A stretch of DNA of 64,000 nucleotides, taken from contig CM049313.1 in assembly GCA_026874595.1 (NCBI GenBank), positions 62,145,159-62,209,158 on the forward strand, written 5' to 3'. The stretch's first letter is position 1. Each line of letters begins with the position of its first letter. A program made the translations under genes and the position numbers. Below the pieces are notes generated by a model. That model was not told the origin of the DNA and did no database searches. It saw only the letters and a program-made list of their open reading frames with translations. Positions 1 to 11,059 of this stretch are shown piece after piece. This stretch comes from Sipunculus nudus (lineage: Eukaryota > Annelida > Sipuncula > Golfingiida > Sipunculidae).

Positions 1-234
1 AGACAAGAATGTGGACAATATTTGAGATCCACCGGGGACTGAATCAAATCTGACAGGCTGATGAACAAGCCGCCCTGGCGAAGCCCAGCAACCTTGAGGC
101 TTTTGAGAGCCTGATTACACGAGTTATTACTGACGTTATGTCAACAGCAGATCACCATATATAAACAATCCCCTCTCACTTAAGCTCTCATTTTCTCTCT
201 CTCAAAGGCATTAACCGGCTCTATCTAGCGCTTA

Positions 235-236
<2 letters not shown>
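1..236. other. Unassigned AT-moderate DNA at window edge
   Basis: No open frame, RNA gene or repeat that I recognise lies here. The stretch leads into a TC microsatellite. It may be intergenic or intronic. Confidence 0.5.

Positions 237-282
<46 letters not shown>
237..282. repeat. (TC)n microsatellite
   Basis: About 22-23 uninterrupted TC dinucleotides are visible directly. The upstream TTCTCTCTCTC at about 190-205 suggests an older, degenerate extension. No function is implied. Confidence 0.95.
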
Positions 283-285
<3 letters not shown>

Positions 286-2531
286 CTGACGTATGTACTC
301 ATACTTAAATTTAATAAATCACGCACGCGAGCAGTAACTGATTGATAACGTACACACACAAGCACTGAGTTTTTGTACGACGTGCAAGTTTAATTCACCC
401 TCTCCCATTATGATTCTTGATTAATACCCTCTTGTCTTTCTAGCCAAAGGAATTCTCCTTCGTTCACTTAGGCAACTGATGCTTAAGTTACCAGTTTTGG
501 TCATACTCACAGTTACCCTCGAATAATAGTTTCTTCGAAGCAAAAAAAAAATATATATATATTTATAGTTAGTATTCTTGCGGTCCCTCTCAAAGACCAG
601 AAACCAGTTTATGGTCTTACTTAAGTATAGATACAACTATAATTCCTGGTCAGTAGAATGATTAAAATACACGTCCTCAACATATCCAGGGATTTCATAT
701 TCATACATCGTGCGACGGACTAGATATGTGTGTATACATGGTGAACGGCCAACACCTTAGTCAGCGGCTTTTGGGAAAATATTCCCAGGTCAATTGTTCA
801 GGTGTTTGGCTGCTTTTTTTGTCTGAACATTCAAGACTGCCAAGATAATTGTTTTCTCAGTACAGCCAAAAAAATATTAGCACAGACCGCACTTCCCTAT
901 GTACATGGCCACCTTTGGCGCAATGGTTTTATTGTGCAGACCGCGGCCGCTCACTCAGTGAAAAACGAGTTGTTCCTATTCGTGATTTTAACTTTTATGG
1001 TCCAGGAATACTTTGCACTGCCACATTGACACGGGTGTGGTCTCTCAGCCCAGAAGTGAATGGGTACTGATCATTGGAGGAAGGCAAATGTAGAACGAAA
1101 TTACCTTCTACCGCCTGATATAGCTGCTTGTATGCTCCCCAGGGAGCCGAGCAAAGCTACGAGAATGAACACGCCCGAAAGACCAGGAAGGCAAAGTGGA
1201 TGAGACTGACATCGTCGGTGATGTATCGGACTCTAAACCCCCATATGTTATCCGAAATATACTCTCGATCTTGTTTTTAAATCCTGTTATGTCTTCGCTC
1301 CTGTTCAAACATTTATCAGGAATATAGAAAAATAAAAAGAAAATGACTGTATCTTGCATTCTCTGAATATTAAATTGGCTGGATCCTTCCAGTTGATTTG
1401 ATAAATGTATGAAATATTGTACGACATAACATATCGGGACATAAGTAAAGCAGGTCTTGCTGAAATCCCATGCAGTTTTGATAAAGTTAATATCTATTTT
1501 TAGGTTTTATCTAAAATCAAATCAGCGTCTCTCCTGACCTGATAGTATTATTCTCAAATTTGTCCCGTCCAGACTCGCTTTATTCTTGTCCCGATGAAAG
1601 ACTTCTGTTAGATCTAAAATATGAAAGTTAAATTTAGCCAGAAACGTTTAATTTTTGTGTTATATAATGCGTCTTTTCTCTGATTTAAGGGGGTATGTTT
1701 TACCCTGACGGTTTGTTTACCTTTCTGTGAGAAACGAAATTGAGATATTTATAAATATATATAGACCAGCTAATTCAGATTTAAGACACATCTGCTCATG
1801 CAACACTTTCATTCTGATTCTGCTCTCTATGACGTCATGTTGTATCCAGCTGACGTCATCACCTACACTTATTTTAATCACACCTGCACGATATAACGAT
1901 GCATCGGTCGTTTCAAAGGGACGGTTATAAAATGAAGACGCAAACATCTGTCCTTACAACAAGTTTTTAACAGGTATTTCCCTTGCTTCCAAGGGCATAC
2001 CTAACGTGGTAAATGATCGCTGATGTTTTCTTTATCTACGGAATACTCGAGCTAGGTATGTATCACAGGTAGAAATATTATCCGATCTCGTCGGCACCAA
2101 TACGTTCAGCACACTGAGCAGGATCGGACACAAAATATAACGACTCTGCTAGTTAAGGACTGTAGGTAAAAACCTATGCCCACAAGGCACTTCGGTCCTT
2201 AATACACCAGCGGCGAAGGTATAAATATAATAAAAGTGTAATGTGATCTGTTCAAATACGTTGGATAAGAAATATTCCAAGGCAATTTAGATAAACATGG
2301 GCGTATTCGTGGTATGAACTTGATATTGAACATGATATAAATAATATTTTGTTATAATTTGGTAACTGTTCACAGCTAGCCCCTGTGAAATGTTAAAAAA
2401 TGTTTGATTTTGAAGCTTTACAATTGAGACAAGTATAGTCACGGCATTCCACAATGTAATTCCCAACTAGAGGATGTTCGTTTTGTGATAAAATGATCCC
2501 TGGCGGAATAGTGATATGTTCACGCCTGCAA

Positions 2532-2533
<2 letters not shown>
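283..2533. other. Unassigned non-coding DNA
   Basis: About 2.2 kb with only short open frames (83 codons or fewer), which show no protein-like composition and no family I recognise. Small A/T-rich runs occur, such as A9 followed by TA repeats near 541-560. I see no RNA gene, splice-bounded exon or inverted-repeat element that I can defend. Confidence 0.5.

Positions 2534-2613
<80 letters not shown>
2534..2613. repeat. (TA)n microsatellite, about 80 bp
   Basis: An uninterrupted run of about 39 TA dinucleotides. Perfect TA tracts of this length can extrude cruciforms and are hypervariable, so the exact length is likely to differ between individuals and assemblies. Confidence 0.97.
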
Positions 2614-4149
2614 CAATTGCATCAACAGTGACTTGTAGCTATCGTAAATATATGAAGATTATGTGAAGGATATGGAATCATACAACACGTATGTTCTTAT
2701 GGTTGTCCGTCCGGTTATCTACCCGTTCTGTTATTGTAAAAGGAGGTTTAATTTTTAAAAAAAATATGATTCAGTTCTACATGGATGCATTTTGCAGAGA
2801 CGACATCTGGTGGGGTGATCTGGAACTAGGAATATACGTTATATTTCTGATATGACGGAGGATGAATGGGCTCTGTGAGTGTTGTCTTTTTGTCTCTTGT
2901 ATTTTGATATTTATGAAGAATAAATTATCCACTTTTGGTGCCCATTATGTGTCAACACAATTGGCAATTCTTTTAGGACAGTTACTGTGTCCTATGTCCA
3001 ATATCCAAGATCTAAATTATCTTAAATTAAAAAAAAAAATAATCACGAATAAATTGGAAAAATATAGATAAAATCATAGATGTTACGGTATAATAAGTCT
3101 TTTATACTGAGTTGTGCTGTTCATCAAGTTTTTATCGGCAGAATCTTCCACTAAATTCACTCTCATAAAAAAAAATGAGAATGATCCCAAGATTTAACAA
3201 TATAGCCAGAGACTGCTTGAACTATTCCCAGGACTCTAAAGCATGTCTGCTGAAAAAAGTCTTGAAATGTCACTATATGGGAATCTTACAAAGAATTTTT
3301 CTTTTGAAAGAAGGGCTTTTGCTGTCATTTCTCTTGTCAACTAAGCCTCCAGCAATCACGGAGCAACTTCCTATGTCCATGTTTTTGTACTGTGTCCCAG
3401 CTGACAACAACATCTTATATGTGATTTGAAGCGCCAACAGATTGGTTCCTAGGCTAAATTTGTCAGCGCCTCAATTGTGTTGGGTGGTACCAGTCTATAT
3501 TCTCCTATCTATATACAAACCTAAAATTACCATCTTTTTAGCTAAGACAGATATAAGCTGTAGCCTTTAACACAAGTGAGCATTGTCTTGAGCAGCGACC
3601 ACTGGTGGAGACAAACAGGGTAAACAGTGGCGTCAATTTATGTTCCGGGGGGGGGGGGGGATATTGAAATATCACATTGCTCCAGTATTATTTTATTTAA
3701 ATATATATATATATATATATAATTTAATATAATTTATTACTCAGCTGTCGATGCTGATCCTTCGAGAAGAAAGGCAAAAAAGAAACCAAAGTCGATAATT
3801 CTCATTATTAATTTATTCTATTTGAAGTGTATAATCTTATTTTTGATTTTATTGATCATCAAATTTTGCTTAAAAAAAGGGGGAATACACCCCCCCCCCC
3901 CAATCATCCAGTATTGACACCCCAGGTGATAAACGATGTAAAATTCATGCTTTAGACATCGTTTTCTCGTATTTATCATGAGTGTATAACAGGTAGATAT
4001 AACAAGCATACATTTTGAGCGGGTTTAGACTAAGTTATGAAAGGAGGGCTACAGATTTCCATGTTTTTAAGTCTAACACCGTACCTGCCTCAATCTAAGA
4101 ATTTATCTATTTCCAGCTGATCGTAAAATCATGGCTCCAGTCATCCTAA
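2614..4149. other. Unassigned DNA with long G and C homopolymers
   Basis: The stretch contains a G14 run at 3,647-3,660, a TA tract at about 3,699-3,721 and a C12 run at 3,890-3,901. The G run follows GTGGCGTCAATTTATG, and the C run is followed on the plus strand by AATCATCCAGTATTGACACC, so the two homopolymers sit in loosely inverted contexts. This could be a degenerate inverted-repeat insertion, but I cannot define ends. Open frames here (up to 84 codons) are not recognisable. Confidence 0.4.
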
Positions 4150-4157
4150 ATGTTTTG

Positions 4158-4246
4158 CGTAAATTAAAATAATGATTAATTAAAATAAAGATTTATTAAA
4201 ATAATAATTAATTAAAATAATGATTAATTAAAATAATGATAAAATC
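4158..4246. repeat. Degenerate short tandem repeat AATTAAAATAATGATT
   Basis: Four to five imperfect copies of a 16-18 bp unit close to AATTAAAATAATGATT follow one another. Base composition is almost entirely A and T. No coding capacity. Confidence 0.8.
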
Positions 4247-4357
4247 AAAGTTATAATAATTATAACAAAATAACTATTTCATATTATTTCTCGCCATGAT
4301 TTAAACCGGATTGTTTGGAATGGTAAATTAAATTAAAAAATAAAATTAATTTGATTA

Positions 4358-4359
<2 letters not shown>

Positions 4360-4401
<42 letters not shown>

Positions 4402-4432
4402 TACATATATATGTTATTATTATTATTATTAT
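4360..4432. repeat. (TA)n then (TTA)n microsatellites at a retrotransposon tail
   Basis: A TA tract (about 4,360-4,397) is followed by a TTATTA run (about 4,411-4,432). On the minus strand the latter reads as TAATAA repeats directly after the 3' end of the retrotransposon fragment described next. This is how CR1/L2-type elements usually end, so the triplet repeat is probably the tail of the insertion. Confidence 0.75.
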
Positions 4433-5357
4433 ATTACAACATTTTTATAGCGCTTTATCCAATAAGATTATCGCTCTAAAGCGCTTTACATTAGGCAGTC
4501 ATGTAAAATGAAAGAGTTGAAAAAACACTAATATCCATTTAGAGACTAGATTTAAAAACCTAGTCTCCAAGTTAAAACCGAAAGTCCATTTAAAGTAAAA
4601 AATTAATATATGATAAAAGCAATAGGATAAGAGATGATAAAAAAACTAATTATTCCACTCAGTTCATGGCTATAATGCTGATTAAAAATGAAGTCCTCTG
4701 CAGTAAAACATAGTGACTCGCACTCTCACTATTTGGCGCTATTTATCAGTGTGTGTGCCTGTTTTAAGAGATGGGTTTTTAGTCCTTTGCGGAAAGCCAA
4801 GAGCGATGGTGCATCCCTTAAAATGTCAGGAAGTTCATTCCAAAGTGTTGGTGCAGCCGCTTTAAAACTACGGTCACCATATGTTACAGTCCGCGTTTTT
4901 GGTACGACAAGCAAGGACTTTGAGGAGGATCTTAGAGTCCGAGCAGGTCGGCGGCGTTGCACAAGGTCACAGATGTATTGTGGAGCAATGCCTGCAAGTG
5001 CTTGGTATGTGAACACCAGGACCTTGAACTTGCATCTATATTCCACCGGAAGCCAATGAAGACTGGCCAACACAGGTGAGATGTGGTCCCTTCTGCGTGT
5101 CCTTGTGATAAGCCTGGCAGCAGCATTTTGTACTCTCTGTAGGCGATTCATAAGGGTGCGTGGTATTCCATATAGCAGAGAGTTGGCATAGTCCAGCCTC
5201 GATGTGATAGTGGCTTGAACTAGTGTCCTGCATGCATCTGCTGTAATGTACTTCTGGATGGCACCGATGTTCCGCAGCTGAAAATAGCAGGTCCTGCTAA
5301 TGGCATTTACTTGGGATGCCATGGTGAGATGACAATCCTGCACCAGGTCAAGAACCT
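4411..5357 (-). mobile_element. 5'-truncated CR1/L2-like non-LTR retrotransposon
   Basis: A minus-strand insertion made of the end of a reverse transcriptase ORF, about 300 bp of 3' UTR and a microsatellite tail. Near the 3' end, on the minus strand, TGTAAAGCGCTTTAGAGCG and GGATAAAGCGCTATAAAAA are typical of CR1/L2 tails, with AAAGCGC/GCGCTTT able to pair, and a TAATAA run follows. The 5' break at about 5,357 falls inside the RT ORF, where an in-frame TAG appears. This is the usual outcome of abortive target-primed reverse transcription. The clade (CR1 versus L2) is inferred from the tail and C-terminus and is less certain than the class. Confidence 0.82.
4729..5355 (-). pseudogene. Reverse transcriptase C-terminal fragment (non-LTR retrotransposon)
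   Basis: An uninterrupted minus-strand frame of about 208 codons ends in TAA at 4,729-4,731. Diagnostic stretches include SRLDYANSLLYGIP near residue 50, LQRVQNAAARLI, LHWLPVEYRCKFKVLVFTYQ near residues 95-115, and a C-terminal FKAAAPTLWNELPDILR followed by FRKGLKTHLLKQAH. These are conserved in the thumb and C-terminal region of CR1/L2/Jockey-group reverse transcriptases. The catalytic palm with its YADD-type box, the endonuclease domain and ORF1 are absent, so the product cannot be active. Frame integrity suggests a fairly young truncated copy. The protein would have copied element RNA at a nicked target. Confidence 0.88.
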
Positions 5358-6483
5358 AATGTATAATCGTTAGAAAAATGGAAAGAACAGTTAGGAAATT
5401 AATTTTATAAAAACTTGCATTCAATTTTTTATTTATTTTTTATTTTTATCAAATAATTTATATACTATGCTTTATAATAATTTTTTCAGATAATAAATGA
5501 TATATAAATCACACTGCTTTTAATTAAAAATAGGAGAACGTTTGATATTTTATATATATTTTTTCCGATATATTGGGAAATTAGTTATACGTTAATTGCT
5601 GAGCAGACGCCTGACGTGTCCAAACAAAACCCTGAGTTTGTCTGCACAATCCAAATGCGTTTAAAAGGACCGCGAGTTGGGACTTCGTGAACTACTCAGG
5701 TCGATTAAGAAAATAAAACTTTGTTCAAACATCTGGTAAGTCATTCAAAAATCACTAGGCATGAAGTGGTATCCTTAGCGATTGCGCTGTATTCCTGGGA
5801 GGAAACCCTAATTAAAGTTTTTAAAAAGGTTCATCCCTCTTACAGCTTACGTTATACTAGAGAAAGGTGATATTCCCTGTTTGTATTGTCTTATTGATAA
5901 AATGTGTATATTTGGTTGAAAAATTATAACTTGGCATACAACAGGCAGCATGAATGTTAAGTTTCGGCCTAAAAGGGATTTCATTTAAGAAAAATTTATA
6001 ATTATTAATACCAAAACGCCCACATGACATTGATAGGTTTGATACCACGAAAGCTTCCATAAAATCACGAAGTATAATGCTGTGCGCAGGTGTGTTATCA
6101 TCGGTTCGACCAGGTATTATTGGCAGTGTTACTTAACCAGTAAGCAGAAAATACAAGAAATTGTCGTAACCTGAAGCAGAACCCAGTTGTTAATAGTATT
6201 TTAATTAGCAATTCTCGAATCGCAAGTTTCCCTTACTTATAAAACAGTATCTTATTGTATTCGGTCAACATCGCCAGCATATGAGACCTATATATAACAT
6301 AAATAAGTGACCTAATAAACTGTAAATGACACTTTACCATCATAGTTACAAAAATCCATGTTAATAACATTGATATTCAATCGTCGAGCTTGTGTAAAGG
6401 GTAGAGAGTTTGGAGAACGTTCTGAAAGGTCGTACTATAAAGGAAGTAGATGTATATAAAAAGGCTCCCGACGTTCTTCGCAG
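5358..6483. other. Unassigned AT-rich DNA
   Basis: About 1.1 kb with long A/T stretches (5,400-5,580) and no recognisable exon, RNA gene or defined repeat. The short frames on either strand have no protein-like composition. Confidence 0.5.
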
Positions 6484-7040
6484 TCGACTGAGTGGGAGAA
6501 CCTTTTAAGGTTCCAACTAGAACCTTACACACGGGCTTCTTTATGGAACTTCCTTAGGGTTCTATTATGAAATCTTAGGTGTTCCATCTAGAACCTCTAC
6601 AGACGTTCAAAGAATGTTGATAATTTCAAAGACCAAATATGAAAAACAAATTAGCATAGTTGTATCCTATATAAATCCTTCTGAAAAACATGTTTGAGGA
6701 ACACATTTATCTTGTGAAAACTGTACAACAAACAGAGAGCATTAGCACACACACACACGCAAATTAAATGAACATTTATTTAAACTTTTTATTCTTTTTT
6801 TATAACCGAAACTAGGATATTGATCGGATATTGGGTCTGACCAATCTTAAAATGGGCCAGATCGGAAGATGGCGTGCAATTTATATATATATATATATAA
6901 TTTTAAAAAATCTCTAGTTTTGAAGCACTGGTTACTAGGATCTGCACTTATTTTGTACATTCTTGCACTTGTGATACAGAGTTCGTTAACACCGAGCTCT
7001 AACAGTTTCGTGTCGTTTTCTCAACATTGATACATATGAA
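6484..7040 (+). repeat. Dispersed element with GAACCTTT/GGTTCT blocks, copy 1
   Basis: The first of two directly oriented, diverged copies, with a partner at 8,034-8,660. Shared features in the same order are GACTGAGTGGGAGAACCTTT (GGACTGGGCGGGGAACCTTT in copy 2), a series of short inverted blocks of AAGGTTC and GGAACCTT/AGAACC, a central AT-rich part with TTATTTAAA-like stretches, and a right part GATACAGAGTTCGTTAACACC. The inverted GGTTCT/AGAACC blocks could fold into several small hairpins. It may be a non-autonomous DNA element, but no ends or target duplications could be fixed. Confidence 0.65.
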
Positions 7041-8033
7041 TTATGTACATTATTCCTGATATATACAAACAGCAAACAGTAGGTCTTGAACAGTTTAAAA
7101 TGCATGTCTTCGTATATAATACGGATACAAACGGGGGCGAAATATAAGAAAAATGGAAATTTGGTATAACATACTAAATATTATCATTCTAGTATCCTTG
7201 ATACGATTTAATTAATTTATCCCATCAAATAATGCGCAGGTTCAATTAACTCGACATTCTCGCAAATCCTCTGAGCACCGCATTTTTGATTGTGTCAAAG
7301 ACCAAAAGAAGTAGCGCGTTATTCCCTTTCTAACCATTGCCAGATTAGAGGAACCTAAGAGACCCAAGTTTAATTTCATTGTTGTAACAAACTTTCGTTC
7401 ACTTATAGATCTAGTCGATGACTTTCCAACAATATGACCGTGTATCAAACAGAGCACAGTGACACGGATCGCTACCTTTGACTCTTCGATTAAGTGTCAG
7501 GAAGAGAACTAAGAGCACGCCTGTGCGTCACTGTAGCCGTGGGATTGTCCCTGGAGAGATGTCCGTAAGAACCCAATAAATATGGCATTTAAGAATGCAG
7601 TATCAACTTATAAGTCAACGCAAGATCAAAGCTTTTCCAAGTGACTTAAGGGCAGAACAAACTATAAGATAGCAGCACCGGTTGTGACTACCATATTAAG
7701 ATCAAGGAAAAAAATCAAATTGTCTTCCCTCAGTTATGACCTCTTGAATCACATCAATTTTCAGTGCCAATGTAAAATATTCCTTCGAACAACGTATGAA
7801 TGGTGAAACACATTCTGAACCTATCCACAGAGACGACCACCCCTCCAAAGTATCCATTTATTTATCTTAGCCGAATCAAGGATAATTTGTCATATATACA
7901 TGAGCAACTTTATAACATGACCAAATAAGGAATATTAAGAAAGTGGGTCCTACACAATATGTATACTTTGAGAGACTGCGACCAACTTTTTTTACACTTT
8001 AAGAAAACAGGGTTCCAGATATAACCATAAAAG
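7041..8033. other. Spacer between the two direct repeat copies
   Basis: About 1 kb of unassigned sequence separates the two diverged repeat copies. Open frames of up to 72 codons on the minus strand look non-coding. No RNA gene is seen. Confidence 0.5.
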
Positions 8034-8660
8034 AGTGGACTGGGCGGGGAACCTTTTAAGGTTCCTGCTGGAACCTTTAAAACGGGATCCTGTTAGAACC
8101 TCCCGAGGGTTCTTCTATGGAACCTGTAAGGTTCAATGTAGATCCTCTTTAAAGGTTCTGAGAGGAACCCCCAAGTTTCTTCACGATGGACTGAGCGGTG
8201 AACCTTGAAAGGTAATTGATGGAACCCATGTGTAGGGTTTATTATAGAATCTTCAATGTAGGTTTATTTTAGAAAAAACCGTCCAGGATATATCATACGT
8301 TTAGGATAAATTTATCACGTCATATGTCCATATTTAAGGAAAAGAGTTCTGATGGATAATATGAAAAATTATAAACTAAAGCATTTCTCATAAAAGTGGG
8401 TAGTTGCAAGGATCATAGCTGAAAATCATATATATACTTAACCCTGTCAATATAACGAATCTTCCCAGTTGAAATTAAAACACATCTGTTAAGAAAACAC
8501 ATTTTATATTTATTTGTAAAGATCCACCAATTTGAAAAATGTGCAACGGCCAAAAAGGATTAGCAGACGTATGCACCTAAATAAAGTAATGGGGAATTTG
8601 CGATACAGAGTTCGTGAACACCTCACACAGTTCGGAGACGTTTCTCAAAATTAATTTAAT
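8034..8660 (+). repeat. Dispersed element with GAACCTTT/GGTTCT blocks, copy 2
   Basis: The partner of the element at 6,484-7,040, in the same orientation about 1.55 kb downstream. Copy 2 has more complete GGTTC/GAACC blocks (8,055-8,230) and ends with GATACAGAGTTCGTGAACACC and a TTTCTCAAAATTAATTT stretch that matches the right end of copy 1. It is about 70 bp longer. The shared 5' and 3' parts with a poorly aligning middle suggest two insertions of one family or an old tandem duplication. Confidence 0.65.
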
Positions 8661-9729
8661 CCCCTTGTAAGGAATCGTTAGGAGTAGAGTCTTTGATACT
8701 TCAGGTAAATCTTATGTTTCGCTGGCATTTAATTTTTATACTAACAATAAAGATTGCATACTCCGCACTGTCTCTCTTACCAGCACACACAAAACTACCC
8801 CCAACAATAAACATCAAAGGTGCCCCAAAATGTGCTGTTCTTTGTGGGTTTGATAGCTGTTGTACGTCAATGATATATTTTTCGTGAATGTTTGTGTTTT
8901 CTTAGGTATATGTTTGTCTCTTTGATTCCATGTCATCTTGTGTAGTAAATCTGTTTTATAAAATCAAAACTTGTTCTTTTATAAAACAAAATCATATGAA
9001 TCATAGCAACATTTTATCGACAAACAACAGGTGGTGCTTGGTGTCTAACAAGATGTTTGTATGGCAGGTACGGCTGACACGCCCTAGTTAGCAATTTAAT
9101 GGTACACAAGTCCCTTAAGCAAATGAATTGGTTCTATGTATACAAGTTTTCATCGAAAACGATATCTCTGCGTGGAATGAATAAGCTGTCTGATCTCCGA
9201 AACATCGCAGCGATTGAAATCATCATTGATTCAGTGTCAGCATATCCCAATTGCGTATTGGGTGCTAGGTTAAGGAAATTAGATACATATTCACACATTG
9301 CCCTCGTCAAACAGGTAAACAGGTAAACACACTACGCACTGGGAGAAATTATACAAGCTTCATACCCTGCAAACATTTTGGTTTCTTACCACCAGTTGTT
9401 GAAAATTGATTAACATACGTTCCTGGTCTGTGTATTGTTTCTATTTGGAACCCCCCCCCCCCTCCTCAATCTCTCTCTTTTTCTCTCTCAGAGCGAGTGG
9501 ATAGTATTTCGAATGTAAACGTCGGCAAACTTACAATGTTTTGACAAGAACCCGAAATATCTTTAACACGAAAGATTTTAAACCACATAAACAACAGTTA
9601 ATTCATACAATATCAATTTTGAACAATATATACGTGTATTTTTCACAAATGTATATTTTAACAATCAAAATACGTATTTTTTTCTAATATTCTTAATTGC
9701 CTAGCTTTAAATATACATTATCTTGTTTT
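8661..9729. other. Unassigned DNA
   Basis: About 1.1 kb of unique-looking sequence with no recognisable gene. A C-run with CTCTCT repeats lies near 9,450-9,490. The open frames at 8,693-8,887 and 9,099-9,326 are short and unrecognised. Confidence 0.5.
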
Positions 9730-9795
9730 GAGAAACTTATTTCTACATGTTGAATAAAAATATTATTACTATTCAACATGCTGAATGAGTTTCTC
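9730..9795. other. Hairpin, about 66 nt, possible small-RNA precursor
   Basis: Left arm GAGAAACTTATTTCTACATG and right arm CATGCTGAATGAGTTTCTC, together with the inner TTGAATA/TATTCAA, pair over about 26 bp with three or four mismatches or bulges. The loop is about 13 nt of A/T. The size fits an animal pre-miRNA, but an inverted-repeat transposon scar would look similar. Neither arm matches a miRNA I know, and the strand cannot be assigned from a near-palindrome. Confidence 0.45.
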
Positions 9796-10266
9796 GAAAC
9801 ATAAAGGCTTTTAAAAATCAATGCCTGTCTGCCTCTGTCTCTCATTCCCATGCTCTTTTGTATTGGTTTCGTCTCCACAAAAATTAAATACTTTGTTTCA
9901 TTCTGGAGGCGGCCCATTTTCAGAAAATAAATGTTGCGGTAAATAAAGAAAATTGATTATACTTTGAAAACAACTCTCTTTTATTCGTGCGATAAGACAA
10001 ATAATAGAGAGATATTTAAGTCTGTATGTCAAATAGTATTGGGAGCTTATCAGAAGAGAGATAAGATAAGGCAGTACATTTAACCAGAATATGATTAGAA
10101 TAATTTGTATTACATACTTGCAGAAATGACAGTCAAATATATCTTAATGCAACATCTGATTGTATTGATTATGGTCATTTTTTGTGTTCTGTGCTTGTAG
10201 TATATGTAACGTTAAAGTATTGAGGTAGACTTTGTTATTGATGTTTGTCACAGCCAGACAGCCTTA
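9796..10266. other. Unassigned DNA between two hairpins
   Basis: About 470 bp without a recognisable feature. Confidence 0.5.
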
Positions 10267-10314
10267 AGCATGGTTCCCAGCCTGCTTTGCGCGAGGCAGG
10301 CTGCGAACTATGCT
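10267..10314. other. Hairpin, about 48 nt
   Basis: AGCATGGTTCCCAGCCTGC pairs with GCAGGCTGCGAACTATGCT across the loop TTTGCGCGAG. Of 19 positions, 17 are Watson-Crick, one is G-T and one is mismatched. An A9 run follows. It is more GC-rich than its surroundings and shorter than a usual pre-miRNA, so a transposon or insertion scar is at least as likely. Confidence 0.45.
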
Positions 10315-10509
10315 AAAAAAAAATCTTTTCGAAATTCTTGGCGTTATGTGCCATATCGGTAAAGCAAGGGGTATATAGTGTAAAGGAAAATGATATTTGT
10401 ACCGTTAATATACAAGATTAGTTCGAAACACATTGACTAATAAATGTACAAATTATGCTTATTTAATGTGGTACAATTATCTCATTTATTATTCCATTAA
10501 AATAAAATG

Positions 10510-10800
10510 TACAGTGAAACTCCTACTTGCGGACAACTCTGTAAGGCGGACAACTCACTAAAGTGGAAACTAAACCTCAGTCCCTTAAAATTTGCCTCTA
10601 TATTATGTTTAATATAAACTCAGTAAAGCGGACAACTCACTATCCCGGACAACGGACAAAATTTCCCGTCCTGCCTGTATATCCAGTACGTATTTCCACC
10701 CTCTAAAGCGGACAGACATCACGAGTTATATTTTTTGTTCATATATCTGTCGGGGGACAGCCCCAGGAAAAGCGTACTTTAGTGAACCATCATGATGTTA
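10510..10800 (+). mobile_element. Pogo/Tigger-like DNA element remnant
   Basis: The left end ACAGTGAAACTCCTACTTGC, followed by GCGGACAACTC and later copies of AAAGCGGACAACTC and AAAGCGGACAGAC, resembles the terminal region of pogo/Tigger-class elements (CAGTGAAACC followed by GCGGACA-type repeats). No clear inverted right end was found, so it is either truncated or strongly diverged. No transposase frame is present. Confidence 0.45.
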
Positions 10801-11059
10801 CATGTGAATATACAGTCGAAATAGTTGTTTATTTGAATAAATGTGTAGATATCACAATCATTACTTTATTAAGTTTGGCCGGTCAATCAGAAAACAAAAT
10901 CTAAGCTTTCAAACAGCTTTTCATTTGACAAGACAACCATTAAAAACTAAAGTAGTGAGCCTTAATTTAATATTCCGTTAAAATAAAATGTGCATGTAAT
11001 TATTTTTAATTAATTTTTTAAATTCAAAATCTTAAATATTGTGAAATAATTATTGTTAC
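10801..11059. other. Unassigned DNA upstream of hAT-like element
   Basis: The stretch includes TATTCCGTTAAAATAAAATG (from about 10,970), which closely matches TATTCCATTAAAATAAAATG at about 10,489. These form a direct repeat flanking the pogo-like remnant. Confidence 0.5.

Noticed and set aside
4688-5059. 123-codon plus frame
   Set aside because: It is antisense to the reverse transcriptase frame, which has clear family motifs.
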